In this document: positions 57,215 to 64,000 of the stretch, piece after piece
Layout: each line of letters starts with the position of its first letter
Numbering within the stretch: the stretch's first letter is position 1
NCBI RefSeq assembly: GCF_000235365.1
Contig: NC_016452.1
Span: forward strand, 1,102,001 to 1,166,000
Direction: 5' to 3'
From: Eremothecium cymbalariae DBVPG#7215
Taxonomy: Eukaryota > Ascomycota > Saccharomycetes > Saccharomycetales > Saccharomycetaceae
DNA length: 64,000 bases
Program-made: the position numbers and the translations under genes
The notes under the pieces: generated by a model
Databases searched by the model: none
What the model saw: only the letters and a program-made list of their open reading frames with translations
Told to the model about the DNA's origin: nothing

Positions 57215-59377
57215 TTAAGTTAAACTATTATATGATCTCTTTAGTTGAATTCTAGTACTAGCCTGTGATAGGACAACGTGGAGTTGTTCCGGATGTTCGT
57301 CTTGCCATTCTCGTAACTTATAAGTTTGCCCACTCAGATCCCAATAGATGCCACGAATTGTAAGGAATATTGCTTTACGACCTTCCAATAATGGATAAAT
57401 ACAAACGCTAATAGCAGTGAAGAATATCCATATGATCAACACGTATACCCAACCAGCGAAGAATTTCTTCGAAAAGATATAACTTGAGCCATACATCGGC
57501 ATTGGCCATAGAATCAAGAAAATAAAGACAAACACCAGAGATAAGTATGAAGCGATTCTAGCGGACCTTGCCAGAAGTTTCTCTTCGTCCGTTTGATATT
57601 TCTCTAATAACTCATCGGGTACAATTTCCTTAGCTGCTGAGATAACTGATTTTACTGACCTTACGTCATCAACACATTTCTCGCAATTTGAGCTATTACC
57701 TTCAAGTACATCATCTATTCCCGCAACAGAATCCATCATATTTTCCACCTCCATTTTCTCTTCCTCCTCATCCACGCGAGTTATGTCAGTCTTCATCCGT
57801 TCCCAATCAAAATTCTGAGGCTTAAATAAATAGGTGAGAATAGGAATGAAAATAACAGGTGAAAGAAGGGCCACGATGTTTCCTGCCAACATTGGATAGT
57901 CTTTGTAAGTTGTTTCTACAGTGATTTCATTGTACAAAGACTTGGCACATACTAGCCACGAAATAATGGCCAAGATGGTTCCCAGAATTGGTGAGATAAT
58001 GACAGCCATTAGGTTTTGGTCTTTCCAGAACAGCGTTAAAGCAGACGGTACCACAGCGGCTGAAATAATGATACCCATCAACTCATAAAGATATCCTAAA
58101 GAAATTCCTGCATAATATAACCCAACAGAAAGAGCGCTCATCAGAAAACCAAATACAACGCATGCGGCATGTGCAGCAAATATTAGTTTCCTACCTGACG
58201 CCTTTGGGTTAACATATCCTCTGTAGATATCATAGGTAAAGATGGTCGACACAGCTATCAATTCTGCGGACATTGCTGAAGTTACTGCCATAAATACCAT
58301 TGTAAGGGTCGCCATAGCACCTCCTTTACCAAGCAACGTAACAGCCACTGAGGGAAGCACTAAACCAGCGCTAACCTGGTCAGGGGAAAGCCTATCAGGA
58401 TAGGTTGGAAATGATGGATGACTCTCTAGAGCCAAACAAGCCAAACCCATTGCCGTAGCAACCAAACAAGGAATTGCAAACCATGAGATACCTCCTAAAA
58501 TATATCCAGGCAATGCAGCCGCTGGTGAGGATGAAAATGCCTTAGTGAAATAACCATTGTCAAGAAAAATAGTTCCAAAGTTGCCTACCAAGCTGATAAT
58601 AAAGAATATAATACCGGATTCTGATTTCATCGTCAAGTATTGACCACCAGCGTTGCCTTCCACTGGATGACGTTCTGCAGCTGCCTGCAAAAGATCGTAC
58701 ACTATAGCAGGAGAGCCTAAAAGATCACTAGTTCCATACACAGTAAACGCAAACGTTAAAACGATAACAATTATGATAATGGTATGCACATAATCAGTCA
58801 GAAAAGTTGCCTTTATACCCCCAAACAACGTATACACAATAACTCCTAACGGCAGTAAGAAGCATGAAGCAACGGTATTCATTCCAGTTAAGTCTGATAA
58901 AACAGCCGACCCACCTGTCAAAAGCATAGAAGTAACCAACACATTGGTCACCAACGCATATCCCATATGCACCACATGTGCAACAGTTCCATATCTTGAC
59001 CTGATAATTTCCAAAAATGTGTGAGCATTCGGCGCCTTCTGCTTACACTTGATAGCTAGAGTTGAAAACACAATAATTTGAACACATGCACCACCCGCAT
59101 AATAAAATGGCCCACTTACTCCAACCTTATATGCCATTGCAGTAGATTGCAGCAACGTCGCGGCCCACGTCCAACTACTCACTACAGCAGATGCTATCAA
59201 CCCTGTCTTCACCGTCCTGCCTGCCGTCGCAAACTCCTCCGCTGTAATAATTTCTTTCTGATAACGTTTTAAAATGTATGTCGTCAGCACCATACCAGCA
59301 GCAAATGCTGACCCTACTCCTACTACGACTCCATACCCAGCACTCTGGGGTAACGGTGGCTCAATACCTGATGTCAT
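57215..59377 (-). CDS. DUR3: Plasma-membrane urea/polyamine transporter Dur3
   Basis: 720 aa (Sc Dur3, YHL016C, 735 aa). Sodium:solute symporter family with about 15 predicted membrane helices and long cytosolic acidic loops (about 525-600). Family blocks: EEFATAGRTVKTGLIASAVVSSWTWAATLLQS and YELMGIIISAAVVPSALTLFW. It imports urea, and polyamines in Sc, by proton-coupled transport. The open frame starts with TTG; the ATG at 59377 (MTSGIEPPLPQSAGYG) is used. Three GATAA elements lie about 175-200 bp upstream, suggesting nitrogen-source control as in Sc. Confidence 0.95.
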   Translation of the reverse strand: MTSGIEPPLPQSAGYGVVVGVGSAFAAGMVLTTYILKRYQKEIITAEEFATAGRTVKTGLIASAVVSSWTWAATLLQSTAMAYKVGVSGPFYYAGGACVQIIVFSTLAIKCKQKAPNAHTFLEIIRSRYGTVAHVVHMGYALVTNVLVTSMLLTGGSAVLSDLTGMNTVASCFLLPLGVIVYTLFGGIKATFLTDYVHTIIIIVIVLTFAFTVYGTSDLLGSPAIVYDLLQAAAERHPVEGNAGGQYLTMKSESGIIFFIISLVGNFGTIFLDNGYFTKAFSSSPAAALPGYILGGISWFAIPCLVATAMGLACLALESHPSFPTYPDRLSPDQVSAGLVLPSVAVTLLGKGGAMATLTMVFMAVTSAMSAELIAVSTIFTYDIYRGYVNPKASGRKLIFAAHAACVVFGFLMSALSVGLYYAGISLGYLYELMGIIISAAVVPSALTLFWKDQNLMAVIISPILGTILAIISWLVCAKSLYNEITVETTYKDYPMLAGNIVALLSPVIFIPILTYLFKPQNFDWERMKTDITRVDEEEEKMEVENMMDSVAGIDDVLEGNSSNCEKCVDDVRSVKSVISAAKEIVPDELLEKYQTDEEKLLARSARIASYLSLVFVFIFLILWPMPMYGSSYIFSKKFFAGWVYVLIIWIFFTAISVCIYPLLEGRKAIFLTIRGIYWDLSGQTYKLREWQDEHPEQLHVVLSQASTRIQLKRSYNSLT

Positions 59378-59550
59378 CCCGCTCAAAAGTTCCTTCAAAT
59401 TTTAAACTTTACTGCACACATTGTTAGAAGCATTCCCCCACCTTATATACTGTCATTATAGCGATACAAACGCACATCAGTTTTACACATATGATTCACT
59501 AAACGTGATTGTGGAGGCATTACAACGCTGACTATCTATCCGGTATCTTG

Positions 59551-59575
59551 TTATCAATTCTTATCGTTCGTTATC
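59551..59575 (-). promoter_or_regulatory. Three GATAA elements upstream of DUR3
   Basis: TTATC at 59551-59555, 59561-59565 and 59571-59575; on the coding strand GATAAC, GATAAG and GATAAC. Regular 10-bp spacing puts them on one helix face. These are Gln3/Gat1-type nitrogen catabolite repression sites. DUR3 is such a target in Sc. Confidence 0.65.
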
Positions 59576-59649
59576 TAATTGTTCTTTCTAACGACAAAGT
59601 GAATAAATCTCACACATTTTAACCAGTGAAACCTCTAGTCATTAATTAG

Positions 59650-59670
59650 ATTTGTATTTTAAATACAAAT
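59650..59670. repeat. Short palindrome in the DUR3 promoter
   Basis: ATTTGTATTT (59650-59659), one T, AAATACAAAT (59661-59670). Perfect 10-bp arms. Possible dimeric factor site; none assigned. Confidence 0.85.
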
Positions 59671-60217
59671 GGTGACTGCACCATTGACCCTGGAATATAA
59701 TTTCTGACCTTAAAAGATCTCAAAACTGAGTTTGGGCGATTACATGATCCTTGTGAAACATTTTGCATCAAAGTTGCGCTAAATTATGTAATCTGATCAA
59801 GATGCCAGCGCAAATTCTCTATAATTTGTGGTTGCAGAAGAAGCAAGTCAGCCAAGGAGAACGATATATATATTGAATAGTATAAGCATGGTTTGTTTAT
59901 GAGGAAGGCATCGGCATATGTTTAATGTGGTATTATCTTATCTGACCTTGATATTGAACTAAATAACATTTTGTCTCTTAACTCTGTGTACTTTCGATTG
60001 ATGCTAGTAAAGAGAACATCGAGTTGATGTAAGCCCAAACATGCCGGATTGGTATGCTTGAAGAGGTATACATAAATATACATATATATTATAGTCTTGA
60101 TTATGCGGCTGGCATTCCTTAAACTTATATGCTACGTAAATAAATGATGCACTGACGCAGATAGATCTTGCAGAAGGAGTACGTACGCAGTCACATGAGC
60201 AAATTTTCTTAGACTGT

Positions 60218-60260
60218 ACACCCATACATGTTACTTTAAGCGTGATGAACACCCAGACAC
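60218..60260 (+). promoter_or_regulatory. Tandem Rap1 sites of the RPS20 promoter
   Basis: ACACCCATACAT at 60218-60229 is a full consensus Rap1 site, and ACACCCAGACAC at 60249-60260 is a second, weaker one. They lie about 165-205 bp before the RPS20 ATG, the classic arrangement for ribosomal protein gene promoters, which recruit Fhl1/Ifh1 and Hmo1. Confidence 0.8.
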
Positions 60261-60422
60261 ACAATATAATTTTGAAGGACTCACAAGATTGTAGACCGGG
60301 TAACCATTTCCAAGATTTTTCACCAAGCTCGAGAGACATAAAACTGATCAGTAGTAGAATAAGTATTATATTCGTCTTTTCACGAATACGAGATCCAAGA
60401 ACATTAAAAGGTATAATAAGCA

Positions 60423-60779
60423 ATGTCTGAAATTCAAAAGGAAAAGGGTGATCACCAAAACCAGCCACAGCTGCACAAGATCAGAATGACCTTGACCTCC
60501 ACAAAGGTCAAGGAGTTGGAAGATGTCTCTGCTAACATTGTCAAGAATGCTCAAAGCCATCAATTGGTTATGAAAGGTCCTGTCAGATTGCCAACCAAGG
60601 TTTTGAAGATCAGCACCAGAAAAACTCCTAATGGTGAAGGTTCTAAGACTTGGGACACTTACGAAATGAGAATCCACAAGAGATACATTGACTTGAAAGC
60701 TCCTGCTCAGATCGCTAAGAGAATCACCCAATTGGCTATTCAACCAGGTGTGGACATTGAAGTCATCATCGCTGCCTAA
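60423..60779 (+). CDS. RPS20: 40S ribosomal protein uS10
   Basis: 118 aa (Sc Rps20, YHL015W, 121 aa). Collinear with uS10: IRMTLTSTKVKELEDVSANIVKNA, GPVRLPTKVLKISTRKTPNGEGSKTWDTYEMRIHKRYIDL and the C-terminal QLAIQPGVDIEVIIAA. It lies in the 40S head near the mRNA entry side. Codon use is strongly biased, as expected. No intron, as in Sc. Confidence 0.98.
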   Translation: MSEIQKEKGDHQNQPQLHKIRMTLTSTKVKELEDVSANIVKNAQSHQLVMKGPVRLPTKVLKISTRKTPNGEGSKTWDTYEMRIHKRYIDLKAPAQIAKRITQLAIQPGVDIEVIIAA

Positions 60780-61545
60780 ATGTGTCAATCGTTAAGTGTC
60801 ATATGTTTTTTTAGCTTCTTCCTTTTCATGGCCTTTTACCTTTGTGGCGTATAGTCATGCAGTTTGAACAGCCCACTCTAGGTAAGGTAGTTTTTATACC
60901 TCTGCCTTACTATCAGTGGTTAAACAATAATAAAATATATTATATGAGATTACAGAGTTTAGTCTCGTGTGGCTGTCTCCTTATCTTGAAGCGCAATGCC
61001 AAGTGTTATGCTGTCATCTGCCTTCATCCTGTTGTTTAAACTGCATATTTTGTAATTCCTATATGTGATGTACAGTATATATTTAAGCAAAATAAAAGGT
61101 TCTTACAAAAGCCCACTATCCACGAGCCCTAATTCGTTATGTTGGGATCGCAGGCTGTATCAATATGCCTGGGTTCGGCCTACCGAAAACCTTGCGTGAC
61201 AATTTTTCACGGTATATATATAATGTATATATATTTGTGTGTGGTATATGGACATCACCGGATCCAAAGTTTTGCACACCAATAGAAAACACAGAACACG
61301 GGATTATGAAGTGTATGCTTTAGGTGAAGCAGTCCTTTTTATGCATTGATTGTATTACTGTTTTTTATGATGAAATATGTCCATGTGACATGCTTTTACA
61401 AACCCAGCTCAGTCGATCAAGAATTTGTTTGTTCTTTGATATGCGATTAGTCAATTGTCAAATGCTCTGATATAATTTACAGAATTACACGATGCATCTT
61501 TTTATTCCTTACCTATTTACATAAATTTCTTGTATTTCTATTCTC
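60780..61545. other. Intergenic between convergent RPS20 and YLF2
   Basis: About 770 bp between two stop codons, with a TATATA-rich stretch (about 61212-61235). No gene or structured RNA recognised. Confidence 0.4.
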
Positions 61546-62799
61546 TTATTTCTTTGGACCAGCAGCTTTGAAGTGAGCTATATCGCCATCCTCCATAATA
61601 TACTTACTACCAACACGCTTGATCTTCCCCTGGCTCTTCAGCTGCGACTCTAGTAGTGGTGGCTGAAGACCCATTATATCAGCATACTTGATAACGTTAC
61701 CGCTAATGAACGTTTTCTCTAGATCGGTGTGGATAACACCAGCGGCCTGCGGAGCTAGAGCTCCTTCTCTAATAGTCCATTGGCGTGCCTCTTGTGGACC
61801 ACAAGTATAAAAACTAATCAGATTTAAGAGTTTACGCATCTCAATAATGATCTGCGGCAACGCAGATCTATAGTTTTCTACTTTTATTTCTGCTTTATCG
61901 GCAATACTGTTGCAATACAGCGCCAACTTTTCGTAGTCACCGTCTGCAATGAATTCATTGTACTTTGTTTCAAATTCAGCGCTAAATAACACGACTTTAT
62001 CCCCCGGTGATGATTCTTGGATCCACTTCTCCACATCCTTTAAGTACTTATTCTCTTGCATTAGATAATCTCTAGGAGTACAGTTCAATAAAACCAGCGA
62101 AGGCTTTGCAGTAATGAAATTATGCGAATTTAGAATTTCTACCTGTTCGGCACTCCACTCAGTCTTGAAATGTGCGATTTTCCGACCATCATACATAAAT
62201 TCCTCCAAGTCTTCCAAGAATTTCAGCTCTGCAACCATTCTACTGTATTCAAGTGCATTTTTAGCTGTTCGGCTTAGCTTTCTTCCCAGTCTCTCCTTGG
62301 CAGCTTCAAGCCATTCCAAATCCTTAAGGACTAATTCATCCTGAACTAGAGACATGTCCCTGACTGGATCAACAGATCCTTCAATATGTGTGATGGTCTC
62401 ATTTTGGAACCCACGAATTAGAGAAAATATGCCATCCACATGCCTAATATCGTTTAAAAACCTATTTCCCAGCCCTTCTCCTTGCGAAGCATTCCGTGTC
62501 AACCCGGCGATATCATAAACAGTTAGCGTGGCAGGAATTTTCTTCTGTGACTGATATAACTGAAATAGATGATCCAGTTCAGGAGATGGTACAATGACCT
62601 TGGCTTCTTCCGGCTCAATTGTTGCGAATGGATAGTTTGCTGGATTGCCTAGCTCCGATCCAGTAATAGCTTGAAAAAAAGTCGACTTACCAACATTTGC
62701 CAAACCCACAATGCCACTAGTTAGATTGTTGGAGGGACGGCCAAGCAGATTCTTGCTAGAATACCTTCTGACAACCCATCTTATGAAATGTTTAGCCAT
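61546..62799 (-). CDS. YLF2: Mitochondrial YchF/Ola1-type GTPase-like protein
   Basis: 417 aa (Sc Ylf2, YHL014C, 405 aa). An Arg-containing presequence (MAKHFIRWVVRRYSSK) precedes an Obg-type G domain with GLANVGKSTFFQAI and YDIAGL, a helical insertion, and a C-terminal TGS domain (about 320-405; LNLISFYTCGPQEARQWTIREG, HTDLEKTFI). YchF-family proteins often prefer ATP. The G4 segment is unusual, reading LLNCTPRDY where canonical GTPases have N-K-x-D. The frame runs upstream to a GTG with two further Met; the ATG at 62799 gives the best presequence, but 62847 cannot be excluded. Confidence 0.88.
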   Translation of the reverse strand: MAKHFIRWVVRRYSSKNLLGRPSNNLTSGIVGLANVGKSTFFQAITGSELGNPANYPFATIEPEEAKVIVPSPELDHLFQLYQSQKKIPATLTVYDIAGLTRNASQGEGLGNRFLNDIRHVDGIFSLIRGFQNETITHIEGSVDPVRDMSLVQDELVLKDLEWLEAAKERLGRKLSRTAKNALEYSRMVAELKFLEDLEEFMYDGRKIAHFKTEWSAEQVEILNSHNFITAKPSLVLLNCTPRDYLMQENKYLKDVEKWIQESSPGDKVVLFSAEFETKYNEFIADGDYEKLALYCNSIADKAEIKVENYRSALPQIIIEMRKLLNLISFYTCGPQEARQWTIREGALAPQAAGVIHTDLEKTFISGNVIKYADIMGLQPPLLESQLKSQGKIKRVGSKYIMEDGDIAHFKAAGPKK

Positions 62800-62978
62800 A
62801 CTGTGTGCTCTTTCGTGCCTAAAACTAAAATATCTACTCACCATCATCACAACATTGTGCAGAAAGTTTAGATTTTTCAGCTTTTTGATCCATGCGATGA
62901 GCACAATAAACCTATTTATAGATAACTTGTTACATTATTAACACGATAATATAATATAGCCTGGAACCACTTGAAGTA

Positions 62979-63932
62979 TTAAACATCATGCAGAGAGTTA
63001 TAATGCTCGCCTAACGCATATTTATGTTTGTAGTAGATTATTTTCAACTCGGCGTTCGCCATCTCATGTTCATTGATTTTAAGTGTAGATCCCCCACTAA
63101 TCATCACGCTAATACAGCATCGAAACACATGGCTCAACGCTAGAAGCTCAATTTCACCACCCCAAGTTGCTGTGGTTTCCATCTTTTCAGTATACACTTC
63201 GATATCTGTCGTGGTATCGTTGTCTTCAAACAAATACGGTATAAAGTCATCACGATGTTCACGAACGTAACAACAAGAAAGAGAACGCAGATCGGATATT
63301 CCCAAAGAATCAATGCATTTCGGGCCTTCGTAACTTTCCGGGTAGTAGTATGATACACCACCATCTATATTGTTGTGTCTTATTCTTAGTTGGTCAAGAA
63401 TAGCAGCAAACAGACAATTCCCATCCGGCTGGATTTCTACTTGCGTTAAACCATTCAGCTCGCAAACCTTCTCAAGAACTTCTTCCTCCATCCCCTTCAA
63501 ATCTGGCTGCATGGCTGCTTCCGCCAATGCTTCTTCCCGAATCCTGTCCGCATCCCTCTGTGCCTTGGCCAATCGCTGTTTCCGTCTATTCATACGTTTA
63601 CCAGGCCTCGATTCTACTTCTGTTTCCAATGGCTTAGGTACCGATTCTTCATCATTGCCATTTTTCTCAAGAGACATTTGCTCTAACAACTTCTCAGGTG
63701 TTACCTCTTCTTCCTGCTCGTCTCCATCTCCAGCTATTTCGATACCCTGTGCTATTCTGAACTGCCTCAATTCTTCGACATGTCTTTTCTCTAGTTCACT
63801 CGTTAGTTCTTCGCATCTTGCATTGACCTGCTTGCGAGTCCTCTTAGTACTCTGCTTTTTCAGCCCAGTAATCTGGTTCTGCAAATCCTTCTTCTCCTTC
63901 CTATGACGTGCTGATAATATCTCCTCTTCCAT
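62979..63932 (-). CDS. OTU2: OTU-domain deubiquitinase Otu2
   Basis: 317 aa (Sc Otu2, YHL013C, 307 aa). The N-terminal half is charged coiled coil (LSARHRKEKKDLQNQITGLKKQ; MNRRKQRLAKAQRDADRIREEAL). The OTU domain starts near residue 165: catalytic Asp and Cys in QPDGNCLFAAILDQL, and His in LGEHYNSL at the C-terminus. Otu2 acts on ubiquitinated 40S ribosomes in Sc (removal from uS3/eS7 types during recycling). The complete frame ends 68 bp before the window edge. Confidence 0.93.
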   Translation of the reverse strand: MEEEILSARHRKEKKDLQNQITGLKKQSTKRTRKQVNARCEELTSELEKRHVEELRQFRIAQGIEIAGDGDEQEEEVTPEKLLEQMSLEKNGNDEESVPKPLETEVESRPGKRMNRRKQRLAKAQRDADRIREEALAEAAMQPDLKGMEEEVLEKVCELNGLTQVEIQPDGNCLFAAILDQLRIRHNNIDGGVSYYYPESYEGPKCIDSLGISDLRSLSCCYVREHRDDFIPYLFEDNDTTTDIEVYTEKMETTATWGGEIELLALSHVFRCCISVMISGGSTLKINEHEMANAELKIIYYKHKYALGEHYNSLHDV

Positions 63933-64000
63933 TTCCTCTAATACTGATTCAACTGTGATCTAACAATCCATCAATTCACCATACTATACAATGATAATAA

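Larger units (their letters stand above)
59378..60422. promoter_or_regulatory. Divergent promoter region, DUR3 and RPS20
   Basis: About 1.05 kb holding the GATAA cluster (DUR3 side), a small palindrome at 59650-59670 and the Rap1 sites (RPS20 side). No additional gene; the frame complementary to 60004-60468 overlaps the RPS20 start and has no recognisable content. Confidence 0.5.

Noticed and set aside
60004..60468. 154-codon minus-strand frame in the RPS20 promoter
   Set aside because: It overlaps the Rap1 sites and the RPS20 start and has no recognisable content.

Overview
This window is nuclear DNA of a budding yeast in the family Saccharomycetaceae. The genes are compact, show no introns, and nearly all have a recognisable Saccharomyces cerevisiae (Sc) counterpart. 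The gene order points to a lineage that did not pass through the Saccharomyces whole-genome duplication. Genes that lie on two different Sc chromosomes are interleaved here as single copies. In the left three quarters they come from Sc XI (YKL) and Sc XIII (YMR); in the right quarter they come from Sc XI and Sc VIII (YHL). I do not assign a genus.

Layout. 0.3-18.4 kb: OAR1, TMA19, FAR8, NUP120, TAP42, TOA2, MPE1, HRT2/ARMT1, FBA1, PEX12, CSI1, MRPL3. 18.7-22.0 kb: a large repetitive GPI-anchored surface protein with no Sc counterpart at this position. 22.6-35.0 kb: MSS1, BLI1, ANR2, DCW1, UBC7, MAC1, FMS1, PRI2. 35.0-38.6 kb: a long gene-free stretch holding a perfect 94-bp palindrome and the probable promoter of a single APSES regulator, ancestor of PHD1 and SOK2 (38.6-41.6 kb). 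Then SPC42 and BUD22. 45.8-47.6 kb: a gap with no protein gene, in which I find a seven-member box C/D snoRNA cluster (snR72-snR78, minus strand), supported by rRNA complementarity and AGNN-loop hairpins typical of Rnt1 processing. Then SEC59, tRNA-Glu(UUC), VPS24, OPI1, APM2, MCO14, NFU1, a PTM1-family gene, DUR3, RPS20, YLF2 and OTU2.

Functions are the usual eukaryotic mixture and not an operon-like system: mitochondrial maintenance (OAR1, MRPL3, MSS1, NFU1, YLF2, MCO14), ribosome biogenesis and translation (snoRNAs, BUD22, RPS20, TMA19), trafficking (VPS24, APM2, BLI1, PTM1 family), cell wall and surface (DCW1, GPI protein), signalling (TAP42, FAR8), transcription and RNA 3' processing (TOA2, MPE1, MAC1, OPI1, APSES factor) and others. 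Many reading frames open with a non-ATG codon in a naive translation; I moved these starts to the first in-frame ATG that fits the family. The most notable items are the snoRNA cluster, the long perfect palindrome, the lineage-specific repeat surface protein and the double conserved synteny.
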